This document shows positions 1 through 12,500 of a DNA stretch of 64,000 nucleotides, piece after piece. Position 1 is the first letter of the stretch; every line of letters begins with the position of its first letter. Origin of the DNA: Spodoptera frugiperda (taxonomy: Eukaryota; Arthropoda; Insecta; Lepidoptera; Noctuidae); the NCBI RefSeq assembly GCF_023101765.2, contig NC_064218.1:9176001-9240000 (forward strand), read 5' to 3'. Under the pieces are notes generated by a model that worked only from the letters and a program-made list of their open reading frames with translations, made no database searches and was not told the origin of the DNA. The translations under genes and the position numbers were made by a program.

Positions 1-1915
1 AATAGCTCTGAGTACGACAGTAAGTTATTTAAGCAAATAACATAATGAAGGGAATATATCCTCGTTTCTTAAGTGCTCGTTAGTTGCTGTTTATGTAATT
101 GAAGATAGCATATAATTTTTTAACCTGACAAAAATACTAACTTGACAAATATTATAACGGTTAAATTATTAGTCAAGTTGGTTTTACCTTATAGGCCCGG
201 TTCCCGAGATCTGGCTTGCCGTTTTCATCCGTGTGCCGTAGTAGTTAAGGTTTATTTTACAATTGATTTATTCTCAGTATCTTCGCCGCGCCTCCGCCGG
301 TGTGCGCTAGGCCGTAATCATCATTTAAAACTTAAACTTGTTAACGAAGCACACAAAACACATTATCTTTAAGACACAATTAGAAGATCTAAATAAGTTT
401 CTCATACGTTGATAATATAACAATAATTAGCGGCCGTGTCTTTAATATTTACGCGTTAATTGACAGTTATTATAAATGTAAAAGTATTGGAATACGCGTC
501 AAAGTGCCAGTATGGTCTGGGAAAGTGTTCGACCCAGTTTGAGCATCGCGAAGACAACGTGTGTTGCACGCAAGCCGCAATGTATCTTGGTTTGTGTTCC
601 TAGTAAGTATCGAGAAAGATCTGATTGTTGATAAAGATATTTTAGAAATGATGTAAGTAGATTAATTAATTGTCGGAATATGGTTCCGTGAGACTAATCA
701 TAGCTGATGTTGAGGTGACATCGTTTTTATCTCTGCCTTTTACCCAAGTAAAACAATAATCCCTTGGTTTCACGAAGACGACAGGAGAACATCATCTGTA
801 ATTTGTGCTAGTTACGTCATTCAGGATCTTATAAACGTTCCTAAATAATAAAATAATCCAAAGAGAGATCATGGTAACTTGTACAGAAACGAGACAAGGC
901 AAGCTATAAACTATGTAAAGTTCTAAAAAGGAAACAATCAGCGTCTTCAATTTATTGATCGTACATTTAGCACAACACATGGAAGTGCTAAGAAAACTGA
1001 TTCCAACAAAATTGCACAATAGGCCATCTTATCTCTAGCAATTTCCTTACAAACCTTTAGAAATGTTGCCAAATAAGGTAATATGGCTGAAGACAATCTT
1101 CAATGGAATATGTAAATTTAATTGGCGATAAATTGCGTCTGGCAGATCCATCGACAGATTGCCAAACGTTTTTATCTCTCTCATTTATCTCAAGCAATTA
1201 GGCGGTTTGCACGGACCATAGGTTTATGGTCGGTGTTGCGAATCGTTATTAATTTGTTGCATCTTACTTTGTTATCAACTTTAAATGCTAATGTCTTTGC
1301 GTTAATTGCTGTGCCGTTCCGAATGTTTGTTTTTGTAATGTGTGCAAGAAGACCACGGTGATTTGGGATTTTGTAATAGGTCGTCTATTTTGTAATTTTA
1401 TTGGCTTATTTTTTCGATGTTTTTTATCTATACATTTTTTATTGAGTATTAAGTTATTTATGGGTTTTAAAGATATTACATATTGGAGAGGAAAAGTACG
1501 CAGATTAAACTACGTAAGCAGGTTACAAAGGTTACCGAGTATAGTCAATTGCTATTATAAGGCAGAGGCTACACAAATAAGGCCCTAAACGATTACTCCA
1601 ATACTTTCTTCGTTAATAAACCCATCGGTCAAGTTAGCGCCGCCGGCTGTCCATACTTGAGCCTCGAGCCTGCTTTCCATCTCACCCAGTGTGTACTTAT
1701 GTTTACCATTTATGTAGAAAGTATGTCACTTTGCAACAAATCTTGTTCAGAAATTGTTCGGTCGAGAAATTGTCGTCTAACTATAGATAGGTAGGTACGA
1801 GATAAGTATCTGTTGTTTACTTTTAATGATGATTTGAAAGAGAGAGAAAGAGAGAGAGAGACACTTTATTTGATATCGAGTCTAAAACTGATATCATTTG
1901 GACATCATCAATTTT

Positions 1916-2071
1916 CGGAGCTACGGACTGCCTAACAGATTACCGGGGCTCCGGCTCGAAAAGCAGGAGTAGGGACGGGGTGGTTTTTAGTCAGTAAGAG
2001 TCTGACACTCCCTCTCGCCTCGCCCAAGGCGGGAGAAGTCATAGGATTATTTATTTCTCCCCCTCAAAAAA
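1916..2071 (+). mobile_element. 5'-truncated R1-clade LINE 3' tail
   Basis: Matches the last ~150 bases of the R1-like element at 43285-43941: the block from the gagct(a/g)cggact motif through GTCAGTAAGAGTCTGACACT, the inverted GCCTCGCCCAAGGC-type stem and a terminal A-run. It starts at a different internal point from other copies, as expected for target-primed insertion with 5' truncation. No coding sequence remains. Confidence 0.8.
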
Positions 2072-2533
2072 GACATACATTTTTATGTTATTTCTATAGC
2101 ATCCCGGACAAACTTTCCATTTCATGTTCATGTGTTTCTTACCCAGTTTTACTCAGTACCGTACTATAGTCAATTCTTTCTTGAATTTCCAAGAAAATTT
2201 TTACTTAGCGTCGTCTCACTACAATATTGTAGTTTTCCAGTAGAAAATAGATAATCTAATGAAAGATTTCATATCGCATTACAATACTCACGTGATTTAC
2301 GAGCCGCGAACAATGGGCGTAAAGATTCCATTCTTTTTAACGACACATGCTTTACATTCGACGCTTTTTAGCGCCTCAATATTATCTATTAATTAATAAT
2401 CTCATGTCTACTTTCTTTTCCACTCTCATTCAATTGCGAATAATAAGAGTATGATTGATTAGTTTTGAAACGGTGTTATATTGATTTACTAGCTTCTAAT
2501 CACAGTAGCTTTGCCCGTGTTCACGTGGAATAT

Positions 2534-2590
2534 AAAGTGCTATTCCAGACCATTATCTACCCCTGTTCCAAATTTCATCCCGATTTCCAG
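2534..2590 (+). mobile_element. RTE-like LINE fragment
   Basis: Shares the string GTGCTATTCCAGACCAT followed by (a)ATCTACCCCTGTT with the longer copy at 36066-36232. This is a familiar 3' region of RTE-type LINEs in moths, an identification made from memory and not by database search. A G-run and AT-rich sequence follow, and no poly(A) or TATTAGTA tail is visible. Confidence 0.45.
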
Positions 2591-3056
2591 GGGGGGCATT
2601 TTGATATGACATCAAGATATGGCTTGGCATTTAGAGAACTCACATCTTCATTGAATTATCTGTACATGTATCTCATAAATTTTTGAGGCCTCTTATATTT
2701 TTCATTTATGATCATCGGAAACTTAATACCAGCTTGTCAAAATAACATTCTTGTCTATTAGGTCCCTATTACTGCAGAGGATGACAACCGTAAACTTATG
2801 TAATAACGACATATTATAACATAGCTACCGGGCAGCCGGGCACAAACACAGGCTTGCATACCATCGATATTGCATATGGTCGATTACGAGTGACTGTGGT
2901 TCTCGATTACCGATACTCAATCGATATTCGATACAGTTACGCGACGATGTCGAATGTCTAGACCGAGCTTAGGTTTTAACGAATCGTGTGGACTGCGGTT
3001 ACAACGGTACCTACCCACTGGTGTGTGCAGTACAGTTTTGTTTTGCAAAAAATATT

Positions 3057-3790
3057 ATATCGACGCTGGAAAGGCAAAATGTATTAAACGCCACTTTGGT
3101 CGAAAATGAGTTATATATACCGTTGGAATCGCCTGATTTTTCTCTTTCGAATGGTCTATGTCACGCCTTAATTTGAGCATTTTGATGGCGGTTAATACAC
3201 CGGTGATTTTGGACTTTTTCGTATATTTTTTTTGTTTTAAATCCATTCATTTTTTTACTTTGGCTCATAAAGCGTACATGATAGTAACAAACTATTGATA
3301 AGTCATTTATATCTGCTTAAGTTTACAACTAGATTGGTTTTAAAACTCTTTACCTTTCCAATTTTCTAAAAAATAACGCAATAAAACATTTTACAGATTG
3401 GTAATTATTATAAAATCTACACATAAGTCAATTTCCTATAGAATATAACACATTTTTCTAGCTCATTTTATGCAGCTTTTTGTTCGTTAAAACATGTTTT
3501 ACCTGGACACGGTGAGTATGGTTAACTGACTTAAGTCAATTTTACCTAACCAAGATTATGGGCCTGCGTTGTATTAACTCCAAAATCTTGGACACGAAGA
3601 CACCTAGATTATTTTCTATTATTACATTTCATAGTAAACGTTATTCGTAATAACTATTTTGATTTTCAATGAAAAAGCTCCAGTAATTAATTAGTTATGA
3701 TTTTTTTTGCAAAATTTGAAACTTCAAATCGCTCTACTGAACAATTCATATAATGGCGGTTAATACATTTTGCCTTTCCAGCGTCGATAT
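3057..3790. mobile_element. Foldback/MITE-like element with 37-bp inverted ends
   Basis: The left end (3057-3093) and right end (3754-3790) are inverted copies of each other over 37 bases with one mismatch; both contain CGACGCTGGAAAGGCAAAAT or its complement. An internal copy of the GGCGGTTAATACA part lies at about 3184-3197. No transposase reading frame is present, so this is a non-autonomous DNA element. The target-site duplication is unclear. Confidence 0.7.
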
Positions 3791-6130
3791 TACCTTTCTC
3801 TTTGCCTTTTTATCAATTTGGTTGAGAGTTGGTTGAGTGGGCACAAGTGTGGCTACTCAGTGCAGTCAACTTTGATATGCTTTTTGATTTTTTTGGTTCA
3901 AATTTTGTGATTCTAGATTGAAGAAAACACAAAGATGAATGATGATTGAATAGTATAGACTGTGTGAGACCAAGAAGAGACTGTGAAAGACCAGAAGTCT
4001 TTGGTATACCTGTCCTCTCTAGCTGGACCATGTGAAAACTGTTTATTAGTTCTTTAAAAGTTAGGTATTGAATAAGCTCTAGATCTAGATTCACTTTTAT
4101 CCAGTTTAGTCGAATAATAATTAGCGAAATGCGAATATGTTACATTCACTTCTCTAAACAAACCTGTACATATCACAGAATAAAATTAATTGTTCAAATT
4201 TCACTTTGACTTTTTAGTAAGTAGGTCTAGTTATTGCTTTCATTTCTCGAAAATCTCCCGCAGAACTAGAAGCTCGTATTTGTTCAACTCTCGTCAAATA
4301 TAAGTTTCCTTATGTCAGTGAGTCAGCAAGTTTATCGGAGATCGCACTGCATTTCGGAGACTCGCATTTATTTATACAAGTTTTTGGCTACCTGGAATAC
4401 ATTTAAGTTTTGTCTTATTAGATTAATATTCTGAACTTTCGAGAGAATTATTTGGTGACTTTTTATTCAAGTATCATTTCAATCCAAAGACTAACCGTCG
4501 TACTCAGAGTTATTTAATGATTACTTAACCCAGTCCTTAGGAATTGTTTTCGGTGCAAAATTGTTGGTAAGGAATAGTTTAAGTAAGGAGTAAATGTCTT
4601 TGAGTGTGGCAGTTATAGTATTAAGAAAGTTGCATTTAAGTTCGTTTCTTAAATTGACTATTCTAATCGTCCAATATTTAACGTATGAAGGCAAACTCAG
4701 TGGAGTTCAAACCAGTTCGTCTGGAAATCGATCATATCAAAGTAATTGCGATTGGGGCTTCCTGAGTCAGTCGGCAGTCGGTACACTCGGCACGCCGCAA
4801 ATATGCCGTGAAATTATATTATAAATCACATCCAATAATCTGTACTATGCAGGTACTGACAGTCGAGTGCCTCGCATTAATAACTGCCTAACTAACGGCC
4901 TACGAGTCTCAGTTAGGATTCGAGCCCGATAAGTAAGTGAGGTGTTGATTCGGTAACTAACCAAATGGCTATTTGGTAATGGTTTAGCATTAAGGAGTTC
5001 CTTTTATCACAGCGCATGGAGGAGGCGTACTATTGAAGAGTGAAGAGGGCTATATCTAGCAGACTCCAGAAATACGCAGTGGACGGATAAAGGCTGATGA
5101 TGACTATTATTTGAATAGAATAGTCATTTATTTTATTTCTGAGTAAGTATATGGGAATACATCGAGATCTTAATATAAAATAAATAGTTTTACATACGCT
5201 ACCGTTGTCGGTGTATAAATATTGAATTTTAAACATTTTGGTATTTAGAATTTCGTACCTAATTATTTTCGTCAATATTTTTTAAAAACCTACACTATGA
5301 AAGAAACAACCACATGACTTACTTACACATCGCCAAAGCATAATAGCGTGCCGTGACGGTTTGGTATAAAAATCACCCTTATTTCCTTGCCTCAAGGCAG
5401 ATTTTCGCACTTCATATACAGTTGTGAATGCGCGTGCTAATGATGCTTCGAAAATATGCATCCTGTCGTTTGAGGAATGTCGGAGACGCTCGAACAAGAA
5501 CCAGGTGTTGATTTTATGTGAATACATTAATTTTGTTTGTGCTAACACTCGATGATAGTTCTTAATTAACTATGAAAAGAGTGATTTATGAAAAGATTCA
5601 TGTTGATTACCTACTCATGTAGTGTAATAAAATAATTATTTCAATTAGCACAACATATATGGTATATATTCTGTTATATATTATCTGAAGGACTCCTGTG
5701 GTAACTACTTAGATAATTAAGTAAGCGATTTTTACAAACTTGTTAGTAAAATATTCCTAGTAAGGTTTACTTGTAACCTTACAGCGTTTTCTGCTTTGGT
5801 ATTGGTCTTCATATTCAGTCTTCGCTTTAAGTCTAAAACAGATGTAGAGCATACAATTTGTAATCCGTCATGCATGTGTGAGTTAACGCTAACGCATGTT
5901 AACTTAGAATGACTTAGATCATGCACACTCTTGCGAAGATCATTCTAGTTTCACGTCGAAAATCTGTTTGGATATCTTATGAAAGCGGAGAGTTGATGAA
6001 TCTGACAAATTCTTAGATTTATGTGCCAATCCTAAGCTATTATATAGTTATTTGTACCAATACAGTGCGTGTAGGGAGAGACTGACTAAACCATTAGACG
6101 GTAAGGTATTCCTTAACGTCCGTTTGTGCG

Positions 6131-6287
6131 TACTACCTATTTACTGGGACTCCGGCTTTACTGGGACTCCAGCTCGAAAAGCAGGAGTAGGAACGGAGTG
6201 GTTTTTAGTCAGTAAGAGTCTGACACTCCCTCTCGCCTCGCCCAAGGCGAAAGAAATCATTGGATGATGTTCCCCCCTTTAAAAAAA
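6131..6287 (+). mobile_element. 5'-truncated R1-clade LINE 3' tail
   Basis: Same 3' tail family as 1916-2071, ending in CCCCCCTTT and seven A. It has a small internal duplication near its 5' end: the TTACTGGGACTCC(a/g)GC segment occurs twice in about 40 bases. Confidence 0.8.
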
Positions 6288-6756
6288 GTTCGTTTGAGAA
6301 GATTTGCTATTTAACTAATTTGTTAAATTGTCAGCAGCAATAAAATTAAAACGGCTACAGAAATAGTCACAAACAACATTTCTTTCTCACAAATAACGGA
6401 TCGGTGACGCTTAGACATCAGAATAATTATATCGACACGATAATATGGCGATACCCTCGCGACATGCATTGTCTTGTACTCGGAACTGCATGGGAGTGCG
6501 CGCTGCATTGTGATGCACCGAGCAACCTTTGTAAATGATCTGCGGAAGTTGCCAGCAATGCTAATGTGTTTTGTTGACATTCTATGAGGTGTGGGGGACC
6601 GATGTTATGGCTCGGAGAATGGAGATGGAATCTAGTTGTTATTGTAAGTCGGTTATGAATGAAGTCAAGATTGATGCATTAGGAAAATCAAGTATTGTTT
6701 TGAGCCTTCAAATAATACGTATTTAACATTTTTTTCCCAATTTTGACTGTACGGTT

Positions 6757-6822
6757 TGTGCAGTGGTTGGGTAACCGGCTACCAACTCTTTATGTAAATC
6801 ACAAATTGTTGCTATCACATAA
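6757..6822 (+). mobile_element. Degenerate tRNA-like SINE head
   Basis: Contains GTGGTTGGGTAACCGGCTACCAA followed after a deletion by ACTCTTTATGTAAATCACAAATTGTTG. The second part matches the segment after the B-box in the SINE at 12366-12500. The B-box itself is missing, so it is an inactive fragment. Confidence 0.5.
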
Positions 6823-9800
6823 TACTAACCAACAACTAGGTATATTATATATTTCTAGCATTGAATCGTTTTGCTGTATTAAATGTTCACAGACGCCGAG
6901 TAAATCGTGGCCCTACTCGTACAGTCGGCGTCGTGTAAAGTGGGCCTATAACAATAATGTCTGAGGTTTAACGAGTACAATACTTCAGATCTAGCCAGCC
7001 AGCAGGCAGCAGATAAACTGGTAGACTTGTGCTACACCCACGCACTAATAACTCGCTTCCTTTACCTTCAAACTGATTTAATTTTATAATTTGTTACATG
7101 TTGTATTTCATATTGATATTTACGTGATTCCTGAGTGGCCACTTTTATAACCTTTGAAACTTATAAACCTTTAAAACAATACTAGAAAAAGGTTCTCCCA
7201 ATTTCTTGGTTTCATACCTACTAAAAATTAACAGCTTTCTAATGTAACTCTAGTCAAAACAACACACACTTTCCTTCATAGGACGCGTTTGCGCGATCAC
7301 GCTCATCTCTTAAGTCAATTCTAATTGTAAACTAGTGTAGGATTACCAACTTTTGTTATAACGCTAAAATGGTAGACAAAGTTTAACGTTTCGATATTAC
7401 CATGAAGATAGTCAAAGATTTTATCGTTCCCAGTATTTCCAAGTGGCTTTGCAAGCAGTTGTATCTGTACTATCTGCACACAAGTTAGCATCGGCTATCT
7501 CTTAAATCAAAGATCGCATTTCGAAGCAGACAAATCGTAAGCATATCATGAATCATTCAAAGAGAATCCATATTGAATTGTAAATTTTACCGAAGCGAAG
7601 AGACTAAGGTATGATCACATAATGCCTATAACAATAATACGAACAATGGTTGACCTCGACACGTAAACCGACATCCGCGAAGCTCTACGTTTTATGTTTT
7701 ATTGTGAACCAATTTGAGAATCCATTTTGATTGAGACATCCACCATTGTTACGTTTTTGTCGTCGAAGAAATTGAGAGAAGCGTTTTTATTGGGAATCTT
7801 TCCGTTATTTTAATTCCAGACTGATTGAATCATGATCATGTCACGGAGATCAGATACGTGACTAATGTCAAAAGTTTATTAGCTAAAATTTATAATTTCT
7901 GCGAAATGCATGTCTCTATTAATTTCACAGATGGCAGTAAAGCATAAATTCGGTTCCAACCTCATCAATAACAAGGATAACTGGTTATGTAAAATTAAAA
8001 GTAAAAGTATTATGAGCATAAACTTCTAAATATAATTTTATAGCTGTCTTTATAAACTCATTATAATACTATAATGCATTTTAATTAATTAATACTGGCT
8101 ACACTTAATAAAAGCTTCGATGCTACTAAATAAAGATAAGTTCTAATTTTAAACAATCTGGTTCGAAGTTTGAAAAAGATTACGTCAAAAAATGGCGTTC
8201 GACGGTTCGTGGCATCATAAATCTTTCATACCAGTGTCGATTATCGTAACTCGGTCGGTAAGGATGTGATTATTGTACGATGCGATGCCGAGGTGTCGGC
8301 ACGCGGTTGGTCATTCAACCTATAACGGAATGCCGGCAATTGTTCCTGACACCTGATCGTGGATCGCACATAATTGTCGTAATTTCATTATCAGACTATT
8401 GTTAGCTTTAAAATTATAAACAGTGACGTTGTAATTTTAAATAATGAGAACTTTTTAGAGTGCAGCCGCAGGCTGTATGGGATGCTTCCTTTGCTTTCAC
8501 CAGTGCGCAACGCTTCACCTTTGACATTTGATATTACCGCGGAAATGTACGATGGCCCTTCTAAATGTACGTAGATTGAAGGGACGATATGTACCTAGAT
8601 TAAATAAAAGTAATACATTCAATTAAGAGTCAAATTTTATTACAAGCATCAACATGTTCAATTATGCAAACCCTTAAAAATGTTGACAATAAACACAGAA
8701 CACTCTTTCCCTACTAGATTTGTAGAAGAGAGATAGAAATAGCTGTCTCATGTCTGCGACACATCCGACAATTAGCTATTGGAATGTTCCTCACTTCCAA
8801 AGGGAAAGTGCGTGAGGATATGTGGCGGCAGTCGGCAGCGAGCAATGAGCAGCACAGACGAGTACTAATAGGGACATTTCCTTTTACACTGCTAGACAGG
8901 TTTTGTAGGATCCATCGTGGGTTATTGGAGTTGATGGGCATTGACAGGCCGGCCGGCGTGCCTTTAGCTGATGCTTACATTCGTCATCAAGTCATCATAA
9001 GCTTGTAGCTGTTCCACTGCTGAGCAAAGTGCTCATCTCATTCTTACATCTTACATTATTGGTAAAATCATTACGCGAAATAAGCAATAAAATTGGTACA
9101 TTTTCAAAATAAATGTTAACAGGACCTTATTAAGAAATGACAGCCAATTAAAACTATTGTGACGTCCGACATTTTATGATTCGTGGGATTCACTGTTACA
9201 AAAAAATTACCTTATATAAAACACACTAATGTATCTATGATTTGTCTATGGCAAAGTCTATGGTATGATTTAGGACTTGACGTAGGACTTTTTGGCGGTT
9301 AATTGTAACGACAAGACATTAAAAATTATTGTATCTACTGAAACACGAGTTTTATTTGGAAGTTCGCCTGAAGATTAACTTGGCAATACATGCCAGACAA
9401 ATAATATTTTTTTTAATTTATTGTATTTATTTAATTAGATAGAACGATACAAATTACACTCCTTAAATACATAGACTAAATAAAAATGTAAACTAAGACT
9501 AAAAATGTAAAAAAGGGAACATTAACGACCACATCAATAAAACCACATTCTTTCTTCAAAAGTTATCACATAAATGTCTTTATTTAGCCAGTGTCACACA
9601 CGTATCACATAATATGTCGTAACGAAAGTTTATACGGTGATGCTATGAATACATTAACATAGAAATTGGTGGAACGCTCCACATCAAATGAAATTATGTA
9701 AGTAATAGTTAACTATAAATTAGTAATGTCCATGAAACAAACATGTTTTTACAAATTAATTAATTGGTGTATCATCTAAAAATAGTGTTCCTTCTTACTT

Positions 9801-9926
9801 CCGATTGGAAAGGAATGTGACGAAAATGTCAACAGTAACTAGTTTAAGTGAATGGGTTAAAATTCCTCTTCCGTCTTGGTTAAAATGCTCGTTCCTTCTC
9901 TGTGCGAGAACAGGACTTTGCGTAGC

Positions 9927-10110
9927 ATTTTTTTTAGGAGGGAAATTCATCCTATGTCTTTTCCCGCCTTGGGCGAGGCGAGAGTGAGTGTCAGAATCTT
10001 ACTGACTAAAAACCACCCGTTCCTACTATTACTTTTCGAACCGGAGCTCTGTTAACCCGCCAGGTAGTCCGCAGCTCCGGATCAAGCATCAGTCTTACTG
10101 GGCCCTATCT
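9927..10110 (-). mobile_element. R1-clade LINE 3' tail with target-site duplication
   Basis: Minus-strand copy (T-run at the left end). It is longer than most copies, reaching into the region equivalent to the GGGCCCAGTAGGGCTGATGC part of the 43-kb element. A perfect 13-bp duplication, GACTTTGCGTAGC, flanks it at 9914-9926 and 10111-10123, marking a single retrotransposition event. Confidence 0.88.
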
Positions 10111-12365
10111 GACTTTGCGTAGCTGTGGGACAGTTACGGGTTTATGTAGTTTCCAACCGGCCTATTTGGGAGTCATTTGGAAAGGCCTGTATTAAGCAGT
10201 GGACGTTTTGTAAAGGTGATACGATGGGTGGTGATTATTACTAAAGAAAAGGATATCGCTTACATAACCCATGCTTCGGACAGATTTGGTCTAAATTCGT
10301 GTGCCACTAAGAAAAAAATATAATAATCAATGTCATGTCGTCAAATCAATGTTGTCCTTTCATACGTATTTTACCTCAATCGGAGATCAAACTGTAGATC
10401 TCGTGCTCGGTAGTCATCGTCTCGACTACTTTACTGACGAGGCAATCAGCGCGAGAGTATATGCTTTCTAATTAAGTCATAAATCACATTGTTAACACAC
10501 TTTTATTTACAAAACACGATACGCCTGCCGCATTTATTATGTACAGTATTTTTATCTAAACATATTTAATATAATCAAGATTTATTAATTGAAATATTTC
10601 TACTAATATGTCTTGTTTAATGATTACCGATTACTCGTTATGTAGTATGTTTCGAACAATTTATTATATCTTTCAGCAAGTGCTTAATATATAAAAATAT
10701 TGTAAAGAGAAACTGTTGGATATCTATTACTTAGTTTCTTTTTTTTATTGATGTTATTTTATTGAATTTTTAGCTATACATGACATATGACAGATGACAG
10801 AAATCGCACATAGACGATCGACTATTAATCAGCAGATGATGTCATAAATCCTACATCACACATGTGAAGTTTAATGCAAATAAGCATGGATAGAAAATCC
10901 CAACGAACAGCAGTTGGGCAGAAAACCCGCTAGCCATGATCACGATCGGACCGACGGACGATCCTCCTTTTCTTAGGGAACTCTACTCTCTGTTCCCCTA
11001 AAAATTTATTGTTCTGTTAAGGTTTTTAAGGAACTCAGTTAATCCTAATATAACCATATTAGGATTAAATGTAATGCCGCACTTCATAGTCCTTAATTAA
11101 ACTACACAGCAACAAAAATATCTAACGAAAAGAATTGCTCTCTATCGTAACATCAAAAAATACAAAGTGCACCAATTCCCTCCAAAGGGCATAACCTTTT
11201 TGTTATGTTAATATGAATTAAGCATCTCAAATTCTCAAACATTTGTAACGCTAACGCAATGTTGTTAATGAATATTCACACACAAAGCGACGCAAGCGCA
11301 GCATTTAGCCGGCTCTAATGGGTAGCGGTTATTTGGTTTGGTCCACTATTTGAACGGTACATAGCACGGTAGAGATGCTTAGTACTGACTTACTGACGGT
11401 ACCGTCTGTCCAAATAATGTGGTCGGCGCACGCGCATCATCAAATTCATATTAGAGCACGTAACAACGTAAAAACCAAAGAAAATTGAAGATATTTTGGG
11501 TGATAGAAGTGTTAGGTTATAACTTATTTTATGCAAGCTGTCTGATAACGGATATATATTTTTTTATAATAACTATTGTGAGACACTTAATTAACTAAAA
11601 TTATTACACGCACGGTCTACGCACGCTGCTCATAACGAAGAGTCCCTCTGTGACTCGAAACTAGTAGAGCTTTTCTCCATTGATGTTTCGTGATTTTTAG
11701 GAGATATCTATATTTTTTATAAGGTATTGTGTTAAAATTTTTAATTAATATTGCAGTTTGTTGTGGTTCTAACTGCTCATGATAATATATCGCTGACTAC
11801 ATTAGTATGGGCAGAAATAAATGAATAGTTTTTTTTAATGAATGGCACGTTTAATTGTACTCCTAAACTAATATACTTCGAAACTTTATTTATACAAAAG
11901 AATAAATTAGTGTTTGATAACCCCGGCCTCAAAACCGTCTATACAAATACTTGTTTTTAATATCAATAGTCTGTTTAAAATGTCCGTGGAATCTTTAAAA
12001 CTTGATTACCCGTTTTACCGTGTGCCTGCGCAATGCGGTGAGGAGTTCCATTGACATTAAGCGTGAGGACTAAAATACAAGTGTTTGCAGTAAAGGCCTG
12101 TGTACACGAGAGTGCTTTTACATACGTCTTAAACTTTAATATTTTAAAATGTTTTATACAAAGCAGGAATCTCGGTCAATTCAAATTAACGGCTAGAAAT
12201 TAAACTGCTATCAAATTATTAGATGAGGTAAATATATTATTTGACTCTTGTTAAAGCACGCAATTGATTAAAAAGCCTCGTTACTTTTAGAGGTAGATTG
12301 AGTGTTTGACTCTCCCAACTTAATTAATCCCGATTTTAATAAATCAAGGTCCAAGTCCTACTTTT

Positions 12366-12500
12366 CGGTGGTTGAGCAACTGGTCGCCGTGCAACGTATA
12401 GCGGGCTCGATCCCCTCACGGAGCAACTCTTTGTGTGATCCACAATTTGTTGTTTCGGGTGTAGGTGTCATGTGCACGTAAATTTATATGACACAAGTAA
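12366..12500 (+). mobile_element. tRNA-derived SINE
   Basis: The head resembles a tRNA gene: an A-box-like GGTGGTTGAGCAACTGG and a B-box-like GGGCTCGATCCC about 30 bases later. It is followed by a non-tRNA body shared with 6757-6822 (ACTCTTTGTGTGATCCACAA). It cannot fold as a complete tRNA, so it is called a SINE and not a tRNA gene. Confidence 0.6.

Larger units (their letters stand above)
1..3056. other. Intergenic or intronic DNA, no supported gene
   Basis: AT-rich sequence without a convincing coding exon on either strand. It holds a GA-rich simple repeat near 1840-1861, one R1-clade retrotransposon tail (1916-2071) and a short RTE-like fragment (about 2534-2590). The short open frames here are chance frames: none shows a recognisable domain or a chain of phase-compatible splice sites. 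Confidence 0.6.
3791..9926. other. Intergenic or intronic DNA, no supported gene
   Basis: No convincing coding exon. Contains an R1-type tail (6131-6287) and a degenerate tRNA-like SINE head (6757-6822). A more GC-rich stretch at about 8780-9010 is open in one frame on each strand (about 75 codons each), but neither frame resembles a known domain or ends in good splice sites. Confidence 0.55.

Noticed and set aside
512..602. A first coding exon (ATG at 512, open to a GTAAGT donor at 603)
   Set aside because: Only about 30 codons, no recognisable sequence and no matching downstream exon in the window; such a pattern arises by chance.
11039..11068. A perfect 13-bp hairpin as a functional terminator or small RNA
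   Set aside because: AT-rich short palindromes are common in such DNA, and there is no supporting context.
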